Below are positions 45,335 to 52,756 of a stretch of 64,000 nt of DNA, in pieces. The DNA lies in NCBI GenBank assembly GCA_028876495.1, contig JAGWRO010000089.1, forward strand, positions 124,001 to 188,000, written 5' to 3'. The translations under genes were made by a program, and so were the position numbers. The notes under the pieces are model-generated. The model had not been told where the DNA came from, did no database searches, and saw nothing but the letters and a program-made list of their open reading frames with translations. Each line of letters opens with the position of its first letter. Positions within the stretch are counted from its first letter, which is position 1. Source of the stretch: Bacteroidota bacterium. Its GTDB lineage: Bacteria; Bacteroidota; Bacteroidia; Chitinophagales; Chitinophagaceae.

Positions 45335-45370
45335 CAGTAAACAAATAAATAAACCGGATTTTTATTTGCT
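45335..45370 (+). repeat. CAGTAAAC element, copy C (convergent HIT/ruvC junction)
   Basis: CAGTAAACAAATAAATAAAC, CGGA, then TTTTTATTTGCT. The last bases overlap the ruvC stop codon on the other strand. It forms the stem CAAATAAA/TTTATTTG. It is the best match to copy B. Confidence 0.65.
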
Positions 45371-45929
45371 ATTTTATTCTTTGAGGATTTTGTACCAAAA
45401 AATCTTTCCAGCCATTTAACTTTTTGGTTGAATTCTTTGTTATAGAATTTCCCTGGAAATGGTGACAAACGGCCACTGCAAGCGCATCAGTTGCATCAAA
45501 ATATTTTGGGTCTTCGTCAAAGGCAATAAGGCGCTGCAGCATTTTTAATACTTGTTGCTTATCTGCATTTCCATTTCCGGTAATAGATTGTTTTACTTTT
45601 CGTGGTGAATATTCTGTAACAGGAATCCCGGCCTGCATGGCGGCCGCAATGGCAACTCCCTGTGCGCGTCCCAGTTTCAGCATGCTTTGTACGTTCTTCC
45701 CAAAGAAAGGCGCTTCAATGGCAAACTCATGCGGGCAAAATTCAGTAAGTAGTTCGCAAACTTTTTGATGGATGATGCGCAATCGTTCGTAGGTATCTTT
45801 TTTGGCAGAAATTTTTAATACATCCATAATCACCAATGTCATTCCTGCTGAAGAAATTTCAATGATTCCAAAACCCATAAACAACGTTCCGGGATCAATA
45901 CCTAAAATGATTTTTGAGTTTGTATTCAA
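45369..45929 (-). CDS. ruvC: Holliday junction endonuclease RuvC
   Basis: 186 residues from TTG 45929 (NTNSKIILGIDPGT). A longer in-frame start at TTG 45980 exists but adds 17 residues unlike RuvC. Catalytic acids: Asp in GIDPGT, Glu in FAIEAPFFGKN, and the Asp pair in FDATDALAVAVCHHF; basic loop PRKVKQSITGNGNADKQQV. Resolves Holliday junctions with RuvAB. Divergent from the LPG-synthase-like gene. Confidence 0.95.
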   Translation of the reverse strand: MNTNSKIILGIDPGTLFMGFGIIEISSAGMTLVIMDVLKISAKKDTYERLRIIHQKVCELLTEFCPHEFAIEAPFFGKNVQSMLKLGRAQGVAIAAAMQAGIPVTEYSPRKVKQSITGNGNADKQQVLKMLQRLIAFDEDPKYFDATDALAVAVCHHFQGNSITKNSTKKLNGWKDFLVQNPQRIK

Positions 45930-46000
45930 TTGAAGTTTATTTTTACCGCTATTAGAACATATGATTGTAAAATAAGGCAAAATTTCTGTATTAAAACTTC

Positions 46001-46996
46001 ATGATTCGTAATAAAAAAATCAAAATATTTCTAAAATACGTAGTGGGGCCGCTTTTGGGCATGTGGTTATTTTATTCTTTGTATCAGCAAATAAAGCACC
46101 AGCCACATCTCCATGAATCTTTATCTCTTATTAAAGAAGCGCCTTTTGGTAACAATGCATGGAAATTCTGGTTGGTGATTTTACTTGCTTTTTTAAACTG
46201 GGGCATCGAGGCACGTAAGTGGCAGGTGTTGTTAAAACCTTTACAAAAAATCCGTTACTTACGGGCCTATCGGTCAGTGCTCAGTGGGTTGGCTCTATCC
46301 TTGAACACGCCCAACCGGATGGGTGAATATGGCGGAAGGATTTTGTATGTAAAAGACGGGAGCCGTTTAAAAGCGATCTCTTTATCAATCGCAGGAAGTA
46401 TAAGTCAGCTTATCATTACTTTACTGCTGGGATGTGGTGGATTGATCTATCTCTTGTTTTTTCAAACGGTACCTTCCGGGTCCGTAATGGGCCTGTCTGT
46501 TTATTGGATAAAAGTTTTGCTTTTCATTTCATCAATGGTAACAGCCATTCTAATTTTATTTTTCTTCAGGCTTTCATGGTTGATCAGGTTACTTGAAAAG
46601 ATTCCCGGATCATTAAAATTTATAAAGTACTTTAACGTTTTGGAAGAGTTCACTGCTAAATTATTGTTAAGGCTACTTTCTCTTTCGTTCTTTCGTTACC
46701 TTATTTTCGTCCTACAATATATCTTGCTGCTACAGGTTTTGCATGTAGAAATATTTTGGTTTGATTGTTTCTGGATTATAAGTATCCTTTTTTTGGTACT
46801 GGCAATCGTTCCATCTTTTGCTATTGCAGATTTAGGAATTCGCGGGAAATTTAGTACCGGCTTATTAAGTATTTATAGCATGAATACCATTGGGATATTA
46901 GGAACTACCTTTGGGATATGGTTCATCAATTTATTTGTTCCAGCACTTGCCGGAAGCGTTTTAATTTTAGGCATAAAATTTTTTAAAGAAAAATAG
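46001..46996 (+). CDS. LPG-synthase/flippase-like membrane protein (UPF0104 type)
   Basis: 331 residues, about eight hydrophobic helices. Motifs RLSGLALSLNTPNRMGEYGGR-like (here RSVLSGLALSLNTPNRMGEYG, about 87-107) and AIADLGIRGKFSTGLL match the lysylphosphatidylglycerol synthase TM-region family. The aminoacyl-transferase domain is absent, so it is probably a lipid- or isoprenoid-handling membrane protein rather than an LPG synthase. A DUF3108 gene follows after 9 nt. Confidence 0.8.
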   Translation: MIRNKKIKIFLKYVVGPLLGMWLFYSLYQQIKHQPHLHESLSLIKEAPFGNNAWKFWLVILLAFLNWGIEARKWQVLLKPLQKIRYLRAYRSVLSGLALSLNTPNRMGEYGGRILYVKDGSRLKAISLSIAGSISQLIITLLLGCGGLIYLLFFQTVPSGSVMGLSVYWIKVLLFISSMVTAILILFFFRLSWLIRLLEKIPGSLKFIKYFNVLEEFTAKLLLRLLSLSFFRYLIFVLQYILLLQVLHVEIFWFDCFWIISILFLVLAIVPSFAIADLGIRGKFSTGLLSIYSMNTIGILGTTFGIWFINLFVPALAGSVLILGIKFFKEK

Positions 46997-47005
46997 TTAA
47001 AGGAT

Positions 47006-47788
47006 TTGAAAGCAATTATCTCAGTTTTACTTTTACTTTTTAGTTTAACCTCGCATGAGCAGCCGTTCTGTGGTATTCACAATACGGCTTTCAAAGATGG
47101 AGAAGAGGTAACGATGAGGGTTTACTATACAACACTGGGATTATACGTGGGAGCAGGCGAAGCAAAGTTTACTACAACAATAGAAAAATATAATGGTGTT
47201 CCTGTTTATCATTGTGTGGGAGTAGGAAATACCTATTCATTCTTTGATAATTTTTATAAAGTGCGCGATCGATATGAAACTTATATTGATACAGCAACCA
47301 TGCTTCCTGTAAAATTTATAAGGAATGTTTATGAAGGAGGTTCCAAAATTTATAATAATGTAACTTTTAATCATGAAGCAGGAACGGCAGTGAGCACACA
47401 TGGACTTTTTAAAGTTACCTCATGTATACAGGATGTGATCAGTTCTGTGTATTATGCACGTAATATAGATTTCAATAAATATAAACCCGGAGATAAAATT
47501 CCTTTCGATATGTTTCTGGATGATGAAATTTATCATCTTTATTTGCGCTATGAGGGAAAGGAAAATGTAAAAACCAAATATGGAAAATTTCGCGCTATAA
47601 AATTTAAACCTTTACTCATCAAAGGAACCATTTTCCAGGGAGGCGAAAACATGAATGTGTGGGTGAGCGACGATGCCAATCACTTGTTATTGCGCGCTGA
47701 AAGCCCGATTTCAGTAGGTTCTATTAAAGTTGATATGATGGGATACAAAAATCTTCGTTATCCGCTTACTTCATTAATTAAAAGATAA
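47006..47788 (+). CDS. DUF3108 domain secreted protein
   Basis: 260 residues, TTG start. Short signal peptide (MKAIISVLLLLFSLTSHEQ), then FKDGEEVTMRVYYTTLGLYVGAGEAKFTT and GENMNVWVSDDANHLLLRAESPISVGSIKVDMMGYKNL, the DUF3108 start and end signatures. A beta-rich periplasmic protein of unknown function. Co-transcribed with the preceding membrane protein gene; convergent with the small gene at 47795. Confidence 0.85.
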   Translation: MKAIISVLLLLFSLTSHEQPFCGIHNTAFKDGEEVTMRVYYTTLGLYVGAGEAKFTTTIEKYNGVPVYHCVGVGNTYSFFDNFYKVRDRYETYIDTATMLPVKFIRNVYEGGSKIYNNVTFNHEAGTAVSTHGLFKVTSCIQDVISSVYYARNIDFNKYKPGDKIPFDMFLDDEIYHLYLRYEGKENVKTKYGKFRAIKFKPLLIKGTIFQGGENMNVWVSDDANHLLLRAESPISVGSIKVDMMGYKNLRYPLTSLIKR

Positions 47789-47794
47789 AGCCGC

Positions 47795-48001
47795 TTATTT
47801 TTTAGGATGATCCTGTTTTTTATTCTCCAAATTTTTTAGCCTGAAAAGGATGAGAAGCGATATGCCGACAAGAAGATAACAGATGGATAAAACCATATTC
47901 TCAGTATGCGATAAAACCACCTCATTGAATTGTTCCCGGATAAAAAAGTAAACGATGGTAATGATACTGAGCAATAGAAAAATGAACGCGGTCTTTTTCA
48001 C
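47795..48001 (-). CDS. Small two-helix membrane protein
   Basis: 68 residues, two hydrophobic helices (about 4-21 and 34-55) and a basic lysine-rich tail. No family recognised. It follows the MBL-fold gene by 11 nt on the same strand, so likely belongs to the MFS-MBL transcript. Its stop is only 6 nt from the converging DUF3108 stop. Confidence 0.6.
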   Translation of the reverse strand: MKKTAFIFLLLSIITIVYFFIREQFNEVVLSHTENMVLSICYLLVGISLLILFRLKNLENKKQDHPKK

Positions 48002-48012
48002 TTTGATGATTT

Positions 48013-48855
48013 TTATAAAATAATTTCCAGCTTAAAAGTTTCTTTACTGCGTATACCCTTTTCAGTTAGTTGCAGGTTGCAACATTCAATTTCAGGATCG
48101 TGCTCAAAAAATAAAATGAAATCTTTTTCCAACGCTTCTTTCAAAAAAGATTTTTTTTCAACCAAAGTCTCGAGAGGCCGAGTATCATAAGCCATTACAT
48201 AAGGAACAGGAATATGTGCCACAGAAGGTAAAAGATCGGCCATGTAAACAATGGTTTTGTCTTTGTATTTTATTTCCGGCAGCATCATCGATTCTGTATG
48301 CCCTTTTACAAAACGAAGTTTAATATTTTTAGTGAACTCGATTCCTTCTTTTGTTTCAATAAATTTTAATTTTCCACTTTCCTGTATCGGCAAAATGTTT
48401 TCCTTTAAAAAACTGGCTTTTTCTCTGTCGTTAGGCTCTGTGGCCCATTTCCAGTGGCTTTCATTGCTCCAGTATGTGGCGTTTTTAAAAGCCGGTACCA
48501 GTTTATCGTTTACTTTTTCTATTGAACCTCCGCAATGATCAAAATGAAGATGCGTTAAAAAAACATCTGTAATATCGTCCCTTTTAAATCCATATTTTGC
48601 TAAGGATTTATCCAAAGTGTCATCGCCGTTTAAAAAATAATAACCAAAAAATTTTTCACTCTGTTTATTGCCCATCCCGTTATCAATAAGAATTAACCTG
48701 CCTTCATCTTCAACAAGCAGGCACCTCATAGCCCAATTACACATATTGTTTTCATCAGCAGGATTTAATTTATTCCACATGCTTTTAGGAACTACGCCAA
48801 ACATGGCGCCTCCATCAAGTTTAAAATGCCCCGCATTGATAGGATACAATTTCAT
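48013..48855 (-). CDS. MBL-fold hydrolase (AHL lactonase-like)
   Basis: 280 residues. Metallo-beta-lactamase fold with THLHFDHCGGS (HxHxDH, about 107-112), a later His in VKGHTESMM, Asp in YMADLLPS and His in FFEHDPE, giving a dinuclear zinc site. The LIDNGMGNKQSEKF segment before the motif resembles lactonase/quorum-quenching-type members, but the substrate is not established. Lies 56 nt downstream of the MFS gene. Confidence 0.85.
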   Translation of the reverse strand: MKLYPINAGHFKLDGGAMFGVVPKSMWNKLNPADENNMCNWAMRCLLVEDEGRLILIDNGMGNKQSEKFFGYYFLNGDDTLDKSLAKYGFKRDDITDVFLTHLHFDHCGGSIEKVNDKLVPAFKNATYWSNESHWKWATEPNDREKASFLKENILPIQESGKLKFIETKEGIEFTKNIKLRFVKGHTESMMLPEIKYKDKTIVYMADLLPSVAHIPVPYVMAYDTRPLETLVEKKSFLKEALEKDFILFFEHDPEIECCNLQLTEKGIRSKETFKLEIIL

Positions 48856-48911
48856 TTACCATTATTTTTAAGGAGAAAAAAATAAAATTACGAAATAATT
48901 AAAGAGGCTTT

Positions 48912-50255
48912 TTAAGCATTCAGGAAGTCATTGTCTTTTTTGAGATGCCGCTCTTTTTGAAGGGTAAAAAACAAAACAATAAATCCTATAATAAAAAAAC
49001 ACATCACTACTAATACCGAATTCTTCATACTTCCCGTTAATTCTTCAATTATCCCAAAACTAAACATGCCGATTACAATGCCGATCTTTTCGGTAACATC
49101 ATAAAAACTAAAGAAGGAAGTAGTGTCTTTTGTAACAGGCATCAGTTTGGAATAAGTTGAACGGCTTAAAGATTGAATGCCGCCCATTACCAAACCAACA
49201 ACTGCAGCTAAAATATAAAAATAAAATTCCGCGTTTTTTCCTTGTTCACTAAGAACAGAAATTTGATAAGCACCGATACACACAAAAATCCAGATGATGA
49301 CTACACTTAATAATGTTTGAAAATTGCCGAATTTTTCGGAGAGTTTTGCCATAAGATAAGCACCAAAAATGGCAACTACCTGTATAATTAAAATAGTAAG
49401 AATTAAATTTTCAGTTGGTAATTTCAATTCTTTGCTTCCAAAAAGTGCGGCAACCAGCATGATGGTTTGCACACCCATATTGTAAAAGAAGTAGGCCAGC
49501 AAAAACCTTTTTAAAACCGGGAGGAATTTTAATTGTCCAAAAACTTTTTTCAGTTCTATAAACCCATTAACCAAAATATTTTTTTCCGGGCGATTGGCTG
49601 CAGGTGTGCCTTTAGGCATTCTTGTAAGCGTAAATTGTGCAAATCCAAACCACCAGATTCCAACCAATAAAAATGAAAAGCGTGCGGGAAGTGTTGCGTC
49701 ATTTTGCATACCGAACCATTCGGGCTTAAAAACAAAAATGAAACATACCAACTGCAAAATTACGCTGCCTATATAGCCCATTGCAAATCCTTTGGCACTT
49801 ACTTTATCCCTGTCTTGTGGGGCTGCTATTTCAGGTAAATAAGAATTATAAAAAACCACGCTACTCCAGAAACCAATGCAGGCAAGGATGGAACATAAAA
49901 TGGCGATCCAGATCGTATCGGTGCCTTTAAAAAAGAAAAGAAGGCTGCAGGATAAACTTCCGAGAAAACAAAAAAAACGCAGAAAACTTTTTTTATTGCC
50001 TTTATAATCTGCTATAGAAGATAACATCGGCGACATGATGGCTACAATCAAAAAAGCAACGCCGAGTGCATAATTATACAACGCCGAATTCACAAATTTT
50101 CGGCCCATGAAAATTATTTCGCTGTGGGCATTGTTTTTTGTTACATTCTCATAATAAGCCGGGAAAATAGTAGAAGTAATTACTAAACTGTAAACAGAAT
50201 TGGCCCAATCATACATGGCCCAACCATTAATTACTTTTTTGGAAGCAGTTTGCAT
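48912..50255 (-). CDS. MFS transporter, UMF1 family
   Basis: 447 residues with twelve hydrophobic helices. The N-terminal signature NGWAMYDWANSVYSLVITSTIFPAYY and the SRSTYSKLMPVTKDTTSFFSFYDVTEKIG motif are those of the UMF1/Atg22-like subgroup. Probably an inner-membrane exporter or permease for amino acids or other small molecules; substrate unknown. First gene of a likely unit with the MBL and small membrane genes. Confidence 0.9.
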   Translation of the reverse strand: MQTASKKVINGWAMYDWANSVYSLVITSTIFPAYYENVTKNNAHSEIIFMGRKFVNSALYNYALGVAFLIVAIMSPMLSSIADYKGNKKSFLRFFCFLGSLSCSLLFFFKGTDTIWIAILCSILACIGFWSSVVFYNSYLPEIAAPQDRDKVSAKGFAMGYIGSVILQLVCFIFVFKPEWFGMQNDATLPARFSFLLVGIWWFGFAQFTLTRMPKGTPAANRPEKNILVNGFIELKKVFGQLKFLPVLKRFLLAYFFYNMGVQTIMLVAALFGSKELKLPTENLILTILIIQVVAIFGAYLMAKLSEKFGNFQTLLSVVIIWIFVCIGAYQISVLSEQGKNAEFYFYILAAVVGLVMGGIQSLSRSTYSKLMPVTKDTTSFFSFYDVTEKIGIVIGMFSFGIIEELTGSMKNSVLVVMCFFIIGFIVLFFTLQKERHLKKDNDFLNA

Positions 50256-50402
50256 TTATGAATTAATAGAGGTTCAAAATAAAGAAAATATTTTGATGCA
50301 TAACTTATTCTTTTTTAAAACTCAAACTTTTAAGCTCAAAAAATAAAATAAGAATTTTAATTTATTGTTCGTTTACCGGAAGATTTTCAGAATAAAACCT
50401 CC

Positions 50403-51197
50403 TTACTTTTGAATATAACCTGTATAAATTAGTATCAATAAAATTATCCCAACGATCGTTCTGTAAATTCCCCAAACACGAAATCCATGCTTCTTTAAAA
50501 ATTCAATAAAAAATTTAATGGCCAGTAAGGCAACTACAAATGCAACTGCATTTCCAATCAAAAGCAGTTTTATTTCAGGCGCGGTAAAACCACCCGTTGT
50601 TTGATAATGTTTAAACAATTTATAACCTGTAGCAGCGATCATAGTAGGAACTGCCAGAAAAAAAGAAAATTCTGCAGCAGCACTGCGGGTAAGTTTTTGT
50701 TGCATTCCGCCGATAATAGAAGCCGCGCTGCGGCTCATCCCCGGGATCATTGCCAGGCATTGCCAGATACCAATGGTGAAAGAATTTTTAAGAGAAACCT
50801 GCTTTTCAGAGTCTATCTGCGGATGCTTAAAAAGCTTATCAATGAAAATAAGTACGATACCGCCAAGAAGAATTGCCAGTGCAACAACCGTGGTACTTTG
50901 CATCATTTCATCAATTTTTTTCGAAAACAATAATCCTAAAATGATGGCAGGAACAACACCGATAATTAATTTAAAATAGAAACGAAGGTTCTTGAAATCG
51001 AAGAACTTTTTCCAATACAACACAACCACAGCGAGAATAGCTCCAAGTTGAATGGCTACCGTAAACATTTCTGTAAATTCATTTTCAGGAATTCCTAATA
51101 ACTTTTCTGCAATGATCATGTGGCCGGTTGAAGAAATAGGAATGAATTCTGTAATTCCTTCTACAATGCCTATAATAATTGATTGAACGACGTCCAT
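50403..51197 (-). CDS. uppP: Undecaprenyl-diphosphatase UppP/BacA
   Basis: 264 residues. Recycles undecaprenyl pyrophosphate for cell-wall synthesis. Motifs EGITEFIPISSTGHMIIAEKLLG (about 14-36) and IPGMSRSAASIIGGM (about 160) carry the catalytic Glu, Ser and Arg residues; about eight TM helices. It follows ftsX and the DUF3098 gene on the same strand but a terminator lies between them, so it likely has its own promoter. Confidence 0.95.
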   Translation of the reverse strand: MDVVQSIIIGIVEGITEFIPISSTGHMIIAEKLLGIPENEFTEMFTVAIQLGAILAVVVLYWKKFFDFKNLRFYFKLIIGVVPAIILGLLFSKKIDEMMQSTTVVALAILLGGIVLIFIDKLFKHPQIDSEKQVSLKNSFTIGIWQCLAMIPGMSRSAASIIGGMQQKLTRSAAAEFSFFLAVPTMIAATGYKLFKHYQTTGGFTAPEIKLLLIGNAVAFVVALLAIKFFIEFLKKHGFRVWGIYRTIVGIILLILIYTGYIQK

Positions 51198-51234
51198 TTT
51201 ATGAGTGTTATTGTATTATAAAAAAGCTTTTCAT

Positions 51235-51262
51235 AAAAAAAGCGATGAAATATTCATCGCTT
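51235..51262 (-). terminator. Intrinsic terminator after ftsX-DUF3098
   Basis: Minus strand AAGCGATGAA-TAT-TTCATCGCTT followed by a seven-T run. It lies between the DUF3098 stop (51282) and the uppP start (51197). Confidence 0.9.
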
Positions 51263-51281
51263 ATATAGTTGGTCTTTAAAA

Positions 51282-51566
51282 TTATTTTGATTTTTTGATG
51301 ATGGCAAATATTTCAACAACCAGGCCGCCAACAATTAAAATCGGAGCCAGGGTGATCCTTCTGAAACTATAGATCTGGCTGTCGTTAAATACATTTGGGT
51401 CAGGGCTTTTTCCTCCTGCCATTAAAAAAAATCCGATGGTCATAATTATCAAACCTATCACCATCCATTTATAATTTTCTTTTGAAAACAATATATTTTC
51501 TTCCGGCGATTGATGAGCTATTTCTTTTTTAGAAGCAGATGGAGCCACTTTTTTAGCAGTACTCAT
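51282..51566 (-). CDS. DUF3098 family membrane protein
   Basis: 94 residues. An N-terminal basic/polar region is followed by two hydrophobic helices: NYKWMVIGLIIMTIGFFLMAGG (about 32-54) and LAPILIVGGLVVEIFAIIKKSK. The GGKSPDPNVFNDSQIYSFRRITLAPI linker is the DUF3098 signature. It lies between ftsX and uppP, a conserved position in Bacteroidota, which suggests a cell-division or envelope link. Role unknown. Confidence 0.88.
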   Translation of the reverse strand: MSTAKKVAPSASKKEIAHQSPEENILFSKENYKWMVIGLIIMTIGFFLMAGGKSPDPNVFNDSQIYSFRRITLAPILIVGGLVVEIFAIIKKSK

Positions 51567-51618
51567 ATTTTAAATTTTATTTGCAATGTTAAGTAATTCA
51601 ATGACAATTTTTTCAAAA

Positions 51619-52497
51619 TCAGTATAATTCATCCAATTTCATACGCAGGTATTTTAAAGCTGACCGGTGGGTGCTTAAAAGCGTGATGCAAATGCCCAAA
51701 ATGATAATGCCTGTAAATATCATGAGCATGTTCCTGGTGTCGTGCAATATTTTTAAATAAGGAATAAATTTTTCTGAAATGGTAATGAATCCGAACATCA
51801 GGCCTATAGCGATCGCCGAAGCAATGATACCATTTACAATGGCGCGGCCATCAAGCGGGCGCGTTATAAACCATCGCGTAGCGCCAACCATTTGCATCGT
51901 TTTTATCAGGAAACGGTTGCTGTACATCGCAAGCCTTATTGTATTATCAATTGAAACGATTACCAAAAGCGATAAGATGATAGCGACCACGAGCAAAACG
52001 ATAGTAGTGGTTTTTACAAACTGGCTTACACTTGCAACCGTTGCTTTAGGCGTTTGAAATTCAGAAAGTGTATGAGGAAAATTGTTTACCAGCGAATCTT
52101 CTAAATTGGCAAGACTGTCCTTGTCAACGTAATTGGCTTTCACATAAAAATCAATACTCTCGGGCAACGGGTTGCTAATGGCGAGTTTTTTCCAAAGCGT
52201 ATCATTTTCCTGGTTGTATTTTTCTATAGCTTTTTCACGGGTGATATATTCCACATTTACAGCATAGGGAAGTGCTTCGATATAATTTTTTAATGAATCG
52301 ATTTGATCGTCTGTAGCAGTTCTGTATATATAGGCGTGTAACTGTATATTTTCTTTAAAATAATCGCCCGTTTTTTTAATATTCAAAAAAATCCAGGCTA
52401 CTATTCCAAAAAGAAACAACACTAAAGAAACGCCGATGATCGCATATACATAAGAAGGTTTTCCGCGTTTGGTAGATGCTTTACCGAATTGAGCCAT
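51619..52497 (-). CDS. ftsX: Cell division ABC transporter permease FtsX
   Basis: 292 residues. Four TM helices with one after a short cytoplasmic N terminus, a large periplasmic loop (about 55-170) including LPYAVNVEYITREKAIEKY, and the FtsX/MacB-type C-terminal block (SIDNTIRLAMYSNRFLIKTMQMVGATRWFITRP). With FtsE it transmits a signal to peptidoglycan hydrolases at the septum. The FtsE gene is not adjacent, as usual for Bacteroidota. Operon with the DUF3098 gene. Confidence 0.93.
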   Translation of the reverse strand: MAQFGKASTKRGKPSYVYAIIGVSLVLFLFGIVAWIFLNIKKTGDYFKENIQLHAYIYRTATDDQIDSLKNYIEALPYAVNVEYITREKAIEKYNQENDTLWKKLAISNPLPESIDFYVKANYVDKDSLANLEDSLVNNFPHTLSEFQTPKATVASVSQFVKTTTIVLLVVAIILSLLVIVSIDNTIRLAMYSNRFLIKTMQMVGATRWFITRPLDGRAIVNGIIASAIAIGLMFGFITISEKFIPYLKILHDTRNMLMIFTGIIILGICITLLSTHRSALKYLRMKLDELY

Positions 52498-52567
52498 AAT
52501 AATAAGGATGAATTTATTTTACCTCTTTTATATTGCGGCAAAAATAAATGATTTTAAACAGGTTTAG

Positions 52568-52575
52568 TATTTTTG
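52568..52575 (+). promoter_or_regulatory. Possible leuS -7 promoter box
   Basis: TATTTTTG matches TAnnTTTG, but no TTG lies at proper distance upstream. It would give a leuS leader of about 180 nt. Confidence 0.35.
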
Positions 52576-52660
52576 CGCCTTCGCAATTGATAGCTAATGT
52601 AAATTACATAAGCCATTGAAAACTGTGAAAATAAATCAATAACATTTCTTTCACAAAAAT

Positions 52661-52718
52661 TTGCAAATGATTATGTCTGTATCATGCTTTGAGAAAGGAT
52701 TTTAGGTTTCATTTGCAA
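52661..52718 (+). promoter_or_regulatory. Long-range stem in the leuS 5' leader
   Basis: TTGCAAATGA (52661-52670) and TCATTTGCAA (52709-52718) form a perfect 10-bp stem around 38 nt, 38 nt before the leuS ATG. Possible leader regulation; unproven. Confidence 0.4.
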
Positions 52719-52756
52719 GACACAATAATAACGGATCGGATTTTTAATAAAAAAGA

